Positions 1 to 7,301 are shown, numbered from the stretch's first letter. The stretch: 24,156 nt of DNA from Candidatus Hodarchaeaceae archaeon (GCA_030018135.1 JASEGJ010000016.1:1-24156), one strand, 5' to 3'. Translations and numbers: made by a program. The notes: generated by a model from the sequence alone, not told the origin.

Positions 1-427
1 CAAGCGAGGCGACCGCAGCGATCACGGTCACGACATGCCCATACTCTTGCACTAGAATCATTGTCGTGACGATGGCTCCCGGCCCTGTGAGCAAGGGCGT
101 ACCGATGAGCGCGATCGCTGGCGAGTACCTGAATCTGCCGCGAGCTGGCGAGAAGCCGAGCACGAGCTCAATTCCTAGAATGGTCAGGACTATCCCTCCC
201 GCGATCTTCAGCGAGGGGAAGTCGATCCCGAAAACGGAGAGGATGCCCCTGCCGAAGAACAGGAATACGAATAGCACGATGGCCGCGGTCCCCACGGCAT
301 GGATGGCGGCGAGCCCCTTTTCCCTGCCGCCCATATTTTTGGTCAGGGAGATGAAAATGGGCATGCTCGCAAATGGGCCCATTATCACAAACAGCGAGAG
401 GGATGACTTTAGGATCTCTTCCAACAT
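1..427 (-). CDS. MarC family (UPF0056) integral membrane protein, C-terminus cut by window edge
   Basis: Reading the minus strand from the ATG at 427 gives about 142 codons before the window ends. The product is very hydrophobic, with several predicted membrane helices. Seen: an N-terminal LFVIMGPFASMPIFISL segment, FGIDFPSLKIAGGIVLTIL in the middle, and a later GTPLLTGPGAIVTTMIL segment. These match the layout of MarC/UPF0056 proteins, which have six membrane helices and are about 200 residues long, so roughly 60 residues are missing. The family was named for multiple antibiotic resistance, but its transport role is unproven. A TTTTAAG element about 28 nt upstream (around 452-459) could be its promoter. 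The plus-strand ORF covering the same bases is a shadow. Confidence 0.8.
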   Translation of the reverse strand, partial: MLEEILKSSLSLFVIMGPFASMPIFISLTKNMGGREKGLAAIHAVGTAAIVLFVFLFFGRGILSVFGIDFPSLKIAGGIVLTILGIELVLGFSPARGRFRYSPAIALIGTPLLTGPGAIVTTMILVQEYGHVVTVIAAVASL

Positions 428-499
428 GGGATCATGGTAGACTTGATGGAGCTGTCTTAAAAGCAGATAGGGGTCCACAAAAACTAGCTCATAAAATCG

Positions 500-610
500 T
501 GGCGCCGGGGGTGGGATTTGAACCCACGCTGCGCGTGAGCGCAAACAGGTTAGCAACCTTTGGCGGGCCCAAGTTAGGCCTGTCGCCTTACCTGGCTGGG
601 CCACCCCGGC
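500..610 (-). tRNA. tRNA-Ser(GCT) with a 22-nt intron and encoded CCA
   Basis: The minus strand folds as a class II tRNA. The acceptor stem is GCCGGGG/CCCCGGC with discriminator G and a genome-encoded CCA (502-500). The T arm is GTGGG-TTCAAAT-CCCAC. The D stem is GCC/GGC. A long variable arm has stem TGCGC/GCGCA. The variable arm and G73 are archaeal serine features. The anticodon stem ACAGG/CCTGT and loop ending GCTAA only form if 22 nt are removed (about 578-557, or 577-556, which would give loop CTGCTAA). After removal, 89 nt including CCA remain. The intron is therefore near 31/32 or 32/33, not the usual 37/38. I could not draw a clean bulge-helix-bulge at either junction, so the exact splice sites are uncertain. 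Confidence 0.9.
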
Positions 611-631
611 GCATTTAAACTTTTGCTTCGC

Positions 632-641
632 AGTTATTTAA
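632..641 (-). promoter_or_regulatory. TATA-like box for tRNA-Ser
   Basis: The minus strand reads AGTTAAATAA, about 25-30 nt upstream of the mature tRNA 5' end at 610, the usual archaeal spacing. A second TTTAAA lies only a few bases from the tRNA (613-618) and is too close to act as its TATA box. Confidence 0.45.
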
Positions 642-775
642 CTCAACCGCCTCTTTGACCGGTGGTAGGTGGCAAATTCCATGCCTTTTAAGTTACTTTC
701 GGTGACCTCTTCCCCAATAGGCACTTATGTACCATCATTTGCCTTTCATTTGAATCCATAAAACTGGGTGGTCGA

Positions 776-1419
776 ATGGAGGTTACACCAGAACTTGCCG
801 AACTCTTTGGGGCTTACGTGGGGGACGGAACAATGAGTGCTACCAAGAGTGGAAAACTAAAACTGTCGATAGCGGCTAGCAAAGATGAAAAAGGATGGCT
901 GGACTATCTGGCATCTCTTTTTGAGCAGGCATTTTGCCATCACCCAAAAGTTCTGTGGAATTCAAATGTGTGGTAATGGACGCTAGTGTGGGTGCCATTC
1001 AAAAAGCGTTTTTAAGGGGGTACTTTGATGCTGATGGTTATCTGTCTTTTAAAAAAGGAAGGCAAGACAGAAGCGCGGAATTCAAGAAGATCCATCATTA
1101 TTACCCCCAAATCTCCCTCTGCTCAATTTCTAAAGAGTTGATTATTACAGATATCGAGCACATGCTGGAATCTATGGGCTTCTGCTACAACATTTATGAG
1201 GTGGCACCGAATGGGAGAGGGAAAAACAAAAAATATCTTGCCACGATAAACGGTGCTACCCAACTCAAGTTGTGGATGAAAGAGATAGTGTCTTCGAACC
1301 CTGTGCACTCCAGCAAATATGAAGTCTGGAAAAGATTCGGATTTTGCCCGCCCAGAACTACACTTGAACAAAGAATAACGATTCTCTCCGGGCGACTTGA
1401 TCCAGAAATTTTCTACTGA
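776..1419 (+). pseudogene. Broken LAGLIDADG homing endonuclease (frameshift plus probable internal deletion)
   Basis: Two consecutive ORFs carry the two halves of a monomeric LAGLIDADG endonuclease. The first (776-976) has the motif LFGAYVGDGTMS at residues 10-21. The second (from about 934, different frame) has FLRGYFDADGYLSF. These match the paired LAGLIDADG helices, each ending in an acidic catalytic residue. The frames join if one base is restored near 968-970, which would read NSNVVVMDAS. The motifs are then only about 70 residues apart, against roughly 90-110 in family members I recall, so part of the first domain seems deleted. The C-terminal domain looks full length. Base composition is AT-richer than the neighbouring DNA, consistent with a mobile origin. 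No intein or intron boundaries are visible around it. It is probably inactive. Confidence 0.75.
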
Positions 1420-1424
1420 GAAGG

Positions 1425-1736
1425 GGCGGCGAGCACGCACGAAGTGGACGCCTTCCCCGCGCGTCGATTGCTGACCCCGATCTCCATCCCGTGATCCGCA
1501 AGCGCCGCACGTCCTGCCTACCCTCGCTGACTTCCGCCCCTAGGGGATTCGACAGGTGAAGGTGGTTCACCCCAGCCCTACGACCGAGGCCCCACCACCG
1601 CCGACCCTGCGGGACAGGACTTCTTCGTCGGAAGCCAGGTCGGCGCGCAGTTCCGAACGCCGCCCTCGAGCTTCGGCCCACCGTAAACCCCATTTGTGGT
1701 ACAGAGGAGGGGTATCCCTCCACCTAGCTCGCCGCC
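1425..1736 (-). ncRNA. Signal recognition particle 7S RNA
   Basis: On the minus strand the 5' end GGCGGCGAGC (1736-1727) pairs perfectly with the 3' end GCTCGCCGCC (1434-1425). This is the terminal helix 1 typical of archaeal SRP RNA. The 312-nt length fits the family (about 300 nt). Downstream come the hairpin GGAGGG/CCCTCC, the CTGTACC element and GGGCCGAAGCTCGAGGGCGG. This last stretch closely resembles the Alu-domain region of Thermococcus-type 7S RNAs. A GGGGTGAACC segment (about 1572-1563) marks the S domain. The canonical helix 8 with its GGAA tetraloop is not obvious; GTCAG and GGCAGGAC segments (about 1531-1509) may be a divergent version. No protein-coding signal is convincing here. 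It lies directly downstream of the tRNA thiolase gene on the same strand. Confidence 0.8.
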
Positions 1737-1751
1737 AACTAAAACTTGGTG

Positions 1752-2699
1752 TCAGTAAATAAGCGTTTTTCGCTGTTTTTCTAGTCCGAGTTTTTTCAGA
1801 AGCTCGCAGCTCTTGCAGACGTTCGTCGATGTCGGCTCGCCGCAGACCTCGCACCTCCTCATCTCGAACTCCGGCACGCCCCTGACGACTTGGGGCTTCA
1901 GGCGGTCGAACATCCGCAGGATCATGAATTTGGAGTTCGGATGATTTGCCTCGAGGTTGTTCAGAAAGTCCCGGATCTCGATGTGGATGCCGCCAGCGTA
2001 GGGGCAGACCGCGAGGTGCACCCTCAGCTCCCGAAGCAAGGCGTAGAGCGCGACCTCCTTCTCGGGTATCTCGCGGAGGGGTTTGATGCGCGGCACGAAT
2101 CCCTCGCGCGGCGAGTAGATCGGGCCGAGGCGATGAAGTCTGGAGAGGTCCGCTCGGACATAGTTCAGCATTATCGCCTGTACTTCATCATCGAGGTTGT
2201 GCGCCGTCGCCAGCTTGTCGGCGCCCAGCTCACGTGCAGCTTGATTCAGCAGCGAGCGCCGCATCACCCCGCAGTAGGTGCATGGGTTCAAGCCAGTTTT
2301 GCGGCGCTTGGCGAGGCGAACCATCCGATCGAGCGTCGCGCCGAAGGCGTCCTCGAAGTTGACGACGAGGTGCCTAACGCCGAGTAACTCGGCATTTTCC
2401 TTCGCGATCGGCAGGCTGCGGTCTCGATACCCCTTTATCCCCTCGTCTATAGTTATCGCCGCAAGCTCGCAATTTCTCAGCCGGAGATGCTCGGCCAGCA
2501 TGTGCAGGCAAACTACGCTATCCTTGCCCCCGGAAACCGCGACTGCTATTCGCTCGCTTGGCGCGATGAGCTTGTGTTCGGCGATCGCCCTGCGAAATCT
2601 CCTTTCCACGCTTTTAACCAAGCACCTATCGCAAAGCAGCACGCCCGCGTAGTGGCGATCGTAAACCGCCCTCCGCCCGCAGAGGCTGCACCTGAGCAC
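1752..2699 (-). CDS. TtuA/NcsA family tRNA 2-thiolation enzyme
   Basis: A 315-residue PP-loop ATP pyrophosphatase. Seen: an N-terminal zinc ribbon (Cys4, 7, 23, 26), the P-loop SGGKDS at 56-61, Cys140 and Cys143 in NPCTYC, Cys232 in VCPYAGG, and a C-terminal zinc ribbon (Cys283, 286, 295, 298). In TtuA the three central cysteines hold a [4Fe-4S] cluster, and the enzyme adenylates and then thiolates uridine in tRNA (U54 for TtuA, wobble U34 for NcsA/Ctu1). I cannot tell the two specificities apart from the sequence. The start is GTG at 2699, directly after the TGA of the upstream sulfur-carrier gene, so the two are translationally linked. That adjacency supports a carrier-dependent sulfur transfer role. 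A TGA at 1754-1752 ends it. Confidence 0.9.
   Translation of the reverse strand: MLRCSLCGRRAVYDRHYAGVLLCDRCLVKSVERRFRRAIAEHKLIAPSERIAVAVSGGKDSVVCLHMLAEHLRLRNCELAAITIDEGIKGYRDRSLPIAKENAELLGVRHLVVNFEDAFGATLDRMVRLAKRRKTGLNPCTYCGVMRRSLLNQAARELGADKLATAHNLDDEVQAIMLNYVRADLSRLHRLGPIYSPREGFVPRIKPLREIPEKEVALYALLRELRVHLAVCPYAGGIHIEIRDFLNNLEANHPNSKFMILRMFDRLKPQVVRGVPEFEMRRCEVCGEPTSTNVCKSCELLKKLGLEKQRKTLIY
1756..1762 (-). promoter_or_regulatory. TATA box for SRP RNA, nested in the end of the thiolase gene
   Basis: The minus strand reads TTATTTA about 23-26 nt upstream of the inferred SRP RNA 5' end at 1736. It lies within the last codons of the upstream thiolase gene, whose stop codon is at 1754-1752. 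The RNA therefore probably has its own promoter inside that gene. Confidence 0.5.
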
Positions 2700-2915
2700 T
2701 CAACCACCAGTGACTATGGGTATTATCTCCACGAGGTCGCCATTAGCAAGGCGCTCCCCCTCGGCCACTATCTTGCCGTCGCGCCTGGTCGCGACCACCT
2801 CCGGGTTATAACCGAGCGACCTCAGCAGGTCGGTGACCCTAGCTCGCGCCTGCAGCCTGAGCCTTCGCGTGCCCCTCTGGCCGAACACCCTAACGGTGAC
2901 CGTGATGCGGGCCAA
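2700..2915 (-). CDS. Ubiquitin-like sulfur carrier protein (MoaD/ThiS/TtuB-like)
   Basis: A 71-residue beta-grasp protein ending in VTGG. The terminal Gly-Gly is the residue pair that becomes adenylated and thiocarboxylated, or conjugated, in MoaD, ThiS, TtuB and SAMP proteins. The length and the pattern TVTVRVFG...ANGDLVEIIPIVTGG fit the family. The start is TTG at 2915, 4 nt after the protease gene, and its stop abuts the thiolase start. The context makes it the likely sulfur donor to the TtuA/NcsA homologue, as TtuB is for TtuA in Thermus. A role in molybdopterin or thiamine synthesis, or in protein modification, cannot be excluded. No E1-like activating enzyme lies in the window. Confidence 0.85.
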   Translation of the reverse strand: MARITVTVRVFGQRGTRRLRLQARARVTDLLRSLGYNPEVVATRRDGKIVAEGERLANGDLVEIIPIVTGG

Positions 2916-2919
2916 CCTA

Positions 2920-4104
2920 TCACCATAGCATGGGGGCGATGTTTATGATCAATATAGCCAGCACCAAAATCGATAGCGCGTAGCTCACGCGGCGGGCGGT
3001 TTTGGCAGAGCTTCGCCACTCCACCAGCCCGCTGATGAGGTAGCCGCCGTCGAGCGGCACCGCGGGCAAGAGGTTGAAAAGCCCTATGCCCATGTTGAGC
3101 ACAAACATCCACTTGAAAAGATCGATGAATGACCAAGGCACCCGCGCATCGTACGTATACTTGTGAAACACCGGATAGCCGAGGAGCTCCTCGACCATGA
3201 CCTGGGCCACGATCAATGGGTTCTTGAAGCTGGACGGAGGAATGGCTGAAATCGGGATTATCCCTATGTCCCCAAAGTTTTCCTTCCTGTGCTTGGTGGC
3301 CGTAATGAGAAAAGATCCTTGGTCCGTTAAAACGTTGAGATTATCGCCGGGCTCGACATCCTTCATTTTTTCATAAAAATTCTCATAGCTGTCGATCGCC
3401 ACGTTGTCGATTTCAAGCAGGCGCATGCCCGGGCTCAAAACATCGTGGGAGGGGCCATTCTCCCTGACGCCCCAAACGTAAACCCCGGGCTTGGGGGCTA
3501 CCGCGAGCAAGATGACGCCCAAACAAATTAACGAGAGGACGACATTCGCGAATGAGCCAGCACCGAAGACCCTCATGCGCTTTGGCACGGGGGAAGCCTT
3601 AAGTTGCTCCTCGTCCGGCTCGACGAAGGCACCAGGGATTAGCAGTAGCAATAGCGCCCCAACTGATTTCGTGCGGAGCCCCTGTGCTCGGATCACTATG
3701 CCATGGGCGAGTTCATGTACGATCAGCACGCTGAGTATCGCGATGACCCCGGCTGCGAGTGGAATGGTGATGCCCGGTATCACAAATCGCGCGCCCGGGA
3801 TGGCATCTCCCGGTTGTTTGAGGATGAATGCCGCATTTAACGCGAAGTTAGCGAAGACAAATATCATGAAAGCTGTTCCGATTACAGCCGCGGCGGTTCC
3901 GAACGCAAGCCACCCGCGCTTTGAGGCACCAGCAATGCGGTCGATCAGCCTCAGCCCGCGTTTCGTGCGCCACATCAGCATTCCGTACTCAATTGTTATG
4001 CCATGTTTCTTCAGATCGTGGGCGCGGTTGATGTGATAGAGGACGATCCACAGCGCCGCTACAAACAGCAATATCCACGTTAGCCAACTGAATTGTGCAC
4101 CCAT
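2920..4104 (-). CDS. Site-2 protease family (M50) intramembrane metalloprotease with PDZ domain
   Basis: A 394-residue membrane protein. Seen: N-terminal helix (about 7-23), two helices around 65-90, the zinc-binding motif HELAH at 130-134 in a hydrophobic segment, a further helix after about 180, and a soluble PDZ-like insert (about 205-290, including SPGMRLLEIDN). The second metal motif, PLDGG at 350-354, sits in a C-terminal membrane segment. This is the full arrangement of M50B proteases, which cut membrane-anchored regulators within the bilayer; all catalytic residues are present. The ATG at 4104 is preceded by a TTTAAG element about 33 nt upstream. The gene heads a compact minus-strand group with the sulfur carrier and thiolase. 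Its substrate is unknown. Confidence 0.9.
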   Translation of the reverse strand: MGAQFSWLTWILLFVAALWIVLYHINRAHDLKKHGITIEYGMLMWRTKRGLRLIDRIAGASKRGWLAFGTAAAVIGTAFMIFVFANFALNAAFILKQPGDAIPGARFVIPGITIPLAAGVIAILSVLIVHELAHGIVIRAQGLRTKSVGALLLLLIPGAFVEPDEEQLKASPVPKRMRVFGAGSFANVVLSLICLGVILLAVAPKPGVYVWGVRENGPSHDVLSPGMRLLEIDNVAIDSYENFYEKMKDVEPGDNLNVLTDQGSFLITATKHRKENFGDIGIIPISAIPPSSFKNPLIVAQVMVEELLGYPVFHKYTYDARVPWSFIDLFKWMFVLNMGIGLFNLLPAVPLDGGYLISGLVEWRSSAKTARRVSYALSILVLAILIINIAPMLW

Positions 4105-4157
4105 GCGCTTCCCGCAGTCTTAATAACGCATCACGACTTAAACCCCTGTGGGTAAGC

Positions 4158-4469
4158 ATGTTTTACGCCGTGCTCGTGGCAGCAAGGGACCAAGACGAGG
4201 CCCAACGAATCGCCGAGCAAGTTGTAAACGAGCGACTTGCGGCTTGTGTAAACGTCGTGTCCGGCGTGAGCTCGACATACGTATGGCGGGGCGAGGTCGA
4301 ACGTGCTAGCGAGGCCCTGTTGCTGATGAAGACCTCCCGGGAGAAGCTAGATTATTTATTTAAACGAGTTAAGGAGCTCCATAGCTATGAGGTGCCGGAG
4401 ATTCTGGCACTGCCAATCGAGCGGGGCTCGCCCGAGTACTTAAAATGGTTGGAGGAAAGCCTGAGGTGA
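4158..4469 (+). CDS. cutA: CutA1 family divalent-cation tolerance protein
   Basis: A 103-residue protein starting at ATG 4158. Seen: the opening FYAVLVAARDQDEAQRIAEQ, RLAACVNVV, the YVWRGEVE strand, and the late YEVPEILALPIERGSPEYLKW block. All are hallmarks of CutA1, a small trimeric ferredoxin-like protein linked to divalent metal (copper) tolerance, whose biochemical role is still debated. Length is exactly typical. I rejected the longer upstream start because the extra 21 residues are not family-like and cross the promoter region. It is divergent from the site-2 protease and followed closely by a flavin-reductase-like gene, so it probably leads a three-gene plus-strand group. Confidence 0.92.
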   Translation: MFYAVLVAARDQDEAQRIAEQVVNERLAACVNVVSGVSSTYVWRGEVERASEALLLMKTSREKLDYLFKRVKELHSYEVPEILALPIERGSPEYLKWLEESLR

Positions 4470-4524
4470 TCGCACGAGCATAGCCCTAGAGGACTTCTAT
4501 AAGCTGGTCGCGCCGAGGCCAATT

Positions 4525-5013
4525 GTGCTCGTCACGACCGTCGATAAAAATGGCAGGATCAATGCTGCGCCAATGTCCTTCGTCATGCCGGTTGAGATGG
4601 ATCCACCCATTTTGGCCTTCTCGACTAGCTACGAGAGCGACACTTACCGCAACATAAGTGAGACGGGTGAGTTCGTCGCGAACCTCGTGACGGCGGAGGT
4701 CAAAAAGCAAATGTATATATGTGGAAGGAGCTTCCCGCGCGGCGTAAATGAGCTGGAGAAGGCTGGCCTGCACTGGGAGCCGTCAAAGAAGGTAAAGCCG
4801 CCCGGGGTGGTCGAGTGCCCGGCGAACCTTGAGTGCAAGCTCGAGTGGACCCATGAGGGCCCCGAATATATCGTCGTCGCTGGCAGGGTCGTGGCGATGA
4901 ACGTCAGAAAGGGGACGCTGAGGGCTGGCAAGCTAAATGTGGAGCAGGTCAAACCGCTTTTGCACCTTTCCGGAAAGTCCTTCATCATCGGGGACCACAC
5001 GACAGAGCTCTGA
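4525..5013 (+). CDS. Flavin reductase-like (FMN-binding split barrel) protein; true N-terminus probably further upstream
   Basis: From GTG 4525 this gives 162 residues with the flavin-reductase fold: LVTTVDKNGRINAAPMSFV, then SYESDTYRNI and GEFVANLV. It resembles archaeal flavoredoxin/HpaC-like proteins that bind FMN. Its substrate is unknown. The coding pattern clearly extends upstream in the same frame: EDFYKLVAPRPIV precedes residue 1, and this is a conserved N-terminal stretch in the family. That extension reaches an in-frame stop at 4462 without any ATG, GTG or TTG. A strong Shine-Dalgarno GAGGTGATC (4463-4471) sits just before it, pointing to a start at ACG 4474 or ATA 4480. I report the only canonical start. 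Its 3' end is 4 nt before the nucleotidyltransferase gene. Confidence 0.8.
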   Translation: MLVTTVDKNGRINAAPMSFVMPVEMDPPILAFSTSYESDTYRNISETGEFVANLVTAEVKKQMYICGRSFPRGVNELEKAGLHWEPSKKVKPPGVVECPANLECKLEWTHEGPEYIVVAGRVVAMNVRKGTLRAGKLNVEQVKPLLHLSGKSFIIGDHTTEL

Positions 5014-5017
5014 TATC

Positions 5018-5722
5018 ATGGTCAGGCCAGTTCGAGTTACGGATGCAATTAAGGTCGTATACGAAGAAGGCAGATGGCAGCTGTTGAAGCGTCTGCGCCG
5101 GCAAGCGCAGGAATTGATGACCACATTGGCCAAACAGGGCATTGAGTCCGCGGTTCACGGCAGCGTCGCGCGGGGGGATGTAGTGGTGGGCAGCGATGTC
5201 GATGTTTTCGTGCCAGATTTGACGCCCTCCTACGCGATTGAACTCGCCCTGCGCAACGCCGATTTTCACCCGATAAAGCGCGAGATAGTGATGGCCACAC
5301 CCTGGCATTTGCCCAAGGCGCACATCTACATCGAGGAAGATTACTTGGTTACCTTCCCGCTCATGAGGCCGAAGCATTTGGAACTCGAGTTCTATTACTT
5401 CGGGGGTGCGGCCGATTTAAAGCAGGTTCAACACGAGATTCGCGTGCCCGGCGTGGATAAGCGTTTGATGCTGATCGAGCCAACGCAGGATGGGCACATC
5501 GAGAGCCAGGTTGTGGGCCGGGAGGCGGAGGTCGCTAAGAGGGTCGGCGTCAGCTTGGACATCGTCCGCGAGCGGGTGCGGATTTTGAGGCGCCGCGCCA
5601 ACATAGGACACACTGGCATATTTTTGCAGAGGGAGCTCGCGCCGGATGAGAATTTTGAAGCTGTTTTCAAGCAACTCATCGAGGGCAATCCTGCGATGAA
5701 GCTTCGCTTCAAGGAAAAATAG
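5018..5722 (+). CDS. Archaeal nucleotidyltransferase-domain protein
   Basis: A 234-residue protein starting at ATG 5018, 4 nt after the flavin-reductase-like gene. Seen: the polymerase-beta-type motif GSVARGD at 48-54 followed by GSDVDVFV with Asp60 and Asp62. This is the GS...DxD metal-binding signature of minimal nucleotidyltransferases. The remainder (HLPKAHIYIEE; IEPTQDGHIE; the helical C-terminus) fits an archaeal COG2413-like group of predicted nucleotidyltransferases. The substrate is unknown. No HEPN partner gene is adjacent, which argues against a MNT-HEPN toxin-antitoxin pair. It converges on lysS with only 4 nt between the stop codons. The longer upstream start is rejected because it lies inside the previous gene. 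Confidence 0.8.
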   Translation: MVRPVRVTDAIKVVYEEGRWQLLKRLRRQAQELMTTLAKQGIESAVHGSVARGDVVVGSDVDVFVPDLTPSYAIELALRNADFHPIKREIVMATPWHLPKAHIYIEEDYLVTFPLMRPKHLELEFYYFGGAADLKQVQHEIRVPGVDKRLMLIEPTQDGHIESQVVGREAEVAKRVGVSLDIVRERVRILRRRANIGHTGIFLQRELAPDENFEAVFKQLIEGNPAMKLRFKEK

Positions 5723-5726
5723 CGCT

Positions 5727-7301
5727 CTACATCGAGGCTTCCTTGAAGCGCTCAATCACGAACTTCTTGTCTAGGGCGGAGATGAAGCCGCCCACGCGGG
5801 GGCCTGAAGCAAGCCCGATGAGCACCAAGTATATCGCCTCGAAAAGCTCGGGCGGTTTTAGCCCGACCCCTTGTGCAACTTCATAAACGCGGTTGTGGAG
5901 TTCAACCGGCCCATATTCGCGCGCAGCTAGGTCCGACGCAAGCTGCCTTAGTCCGGCTTTTTGTCCCTCCGTCAACGCTTGCCTCGTCTCGTCCGGCAAC
6001 ACCCTCAATAGCTCGAAGCGGAGATGCTGCGGGGCATATTTGGTCACCCAGTTGCGCGCGCGGTTCAAGCGGCTTAGGGCCAATTTTACGTCAGACTCGC
6101 TTTGATCGACGAACATGCCCCTAGCGGTCAAGATGTCAATTGCATGTTGCGGGTCGCGCATCACCTGACCCAGCACCGCCGCAAACCTAAATGGCACCCT
6201 CTGTGGCTGCGACCTCGGGGGCCCAAGGATCTGGGATAGCTCATATATCCGCCTAAACTGCGCCCTGCGCCTCTCGCCAACGCTGACCTTGCCAAAGTAC
6301 ACCCCCTCGACCAAATCGTACTCGTCGTAGAAGTCCAGCAGAGGCAGGCCTTGGTCGAACTCCTTTGCCTTCATGGGCTTGCTCCTGAAGATGAAGTAGC
6401 GCAATAGCTCAGGTTCTGCTATCTCGAGCCATTGGGGTAAAGTAAAGACCACGCCCTTCGATGACGACATCCGCCTGCCCTTGAGGCTGACCCATTCGTA
6501 CGGCACGGGATAGGGCGCCTCGCAATCGAACACTCGCTTTGCGATGAGCTTGCCGGTGTCGTAGCTCCCGCCGACCACCGCGTGATCCTTGCCGAATGGC
6601 TCGCAGGTGACGCCGAGCAACTTCCAGCGCGCTGGCCACTCCACCCTCCAAGTCAGCTTCCCCTCCCCCTTGGTGTAGTCGGCCTCGCCCTCGTGGCCAC
6701 AGCCCGCCGAGTAGTCGCAGCCCTCGCACTTGTAGCTGACGTAGTTGTCGTGCCAGCTGTAGGCTCGAGTGGTGGCGAGCTTGCCGCAGTTCTCGCACAC
6801 CGCATCGTACGGCAGCCAGTCCTCGGGCAATCGCTTCGAGCGGTACTTATTGAGAATCGCTCGAATTTCGTCTACCTTCTCGAGTGCGGTTCTTATCAGT
6901 ACCGCCATTTTGCCGCTTTGGTACACTTCGGCACCCGAATAAATCTTGACGCGGATGCCGAAGTCCTCGAGCGACTCGATGAACGGGCGGGCGAAGAAAT
7001 CGACGAAGTTTCTGTAATTTGGATCTGGTGAGGGTATATTGAGGTAGGGCATGCCCAGGTATTGCTTGTAGTCCTCGGACAACGGCCAAGGGATGCGGCG
7101 CATGGGGTCGAAGTCGTCGGCGTACCATATAGCCTCCGCCTTACCGCCGAACTCCTCAATGGCCCGCCGGATACCGTCTGCTATAAATATGTCATTACAG
7201 TGACCGATATGGATGTGGCCCGAAATTGAGATCCCGCTAGCAATGACATTCTTTCTACTCCGGCGAAGCAAGGTTTTTGCAACACGGTCGATCCAATGCA
7301 T
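5727..7301 (-). CDS. lysS: Lysyl-tRNA synthetase, class I
   Basis: A 524-residue class I LysRS, which charges tRNA-Lys and is the form found in most archaea. Seen: the nucleotide-binding motif HIGH at 31-34 and the second signature MSSSK at 278-282. Metal-binding cysteines are C169/C172 and C192/C195/C201 between them. The C-terminal all-helical anticodon-binding part ends near FVIERFKEASM. The length is normal. The ATG at 7301 has a CTAATAA TATA-like box about 26 nt upstream, so the message may be leaderless. The gene is divergent from an aminotransferase across a 150-nt AT-rich gap and convergent with the nucleotidyltransferase. Nothing looks broken. Confidence 0.96.
   Translation of the reverse strand: MHWIDRVAKTLLRRSRKNVIASGISISGHIHIGHCNDIFIADGIRRAIEEFGGKAEAIWYADDFDPMRRIPWPLSEDYKQYLGMPYLNIPSPDPNYRNFVDFFARPFIESLEDFGIRVKIYSGAEVYQSGKMAVLIRTALEKVDEIRAILNKYRSKRLPEDWLPYDAVCENCGKLATTRAYSWHDNYVSYKCEGCDYSAGCGHEGEADYTKGEGKLTWRVEWPARWKLLGVTCEPFGKDHAVVGGSYDTGKLIAKRVFDCEAPYPVPYEWVSLKGRRMSSSKGVVFTLPQWLEIAEPELLRYFIFRSKPMKAKEFDQGLPLLDFYDEYDLVEGVYFGKVSVGERRRAQFRRIYELSQILGPPRSQPQRVPFRFAAVLGQVMRDPQHAIDILTARGMFVDQSESDVKLALSRLNRARNWVTKYAPQHLRFELLRVLPDETRQALTEGQKAGLRQLASDLAAREYGPVELHNRVYEVAQGVGLKPPELFEAIYLVLIGLASGPRVGGFISALDKKFVIERFKEASM

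Noticed and set aside
66-618. Plus-strand ORFs at the left end (124 aa and 81 aa)
   Set aside because: They are antisense to the MarC-type gene and to tRNA-Ser; the minus-strand reading gives clear family motifs and tRNA structure.
1358-1854. Several ORFs on both strands across the SRP RNA
   Set aside because: Arginine- and proline-rich translations typical of GC-rich non-coding DNA; the RNA model explains the region.
5018-5722. MNT-HEPN toxin-antitoxin interpretation of the nucleotidyltransferase
   Set aside because: No HEPN-domain gene is adjacent; the neighbours are a flavin-reductase-like gene and lysS.
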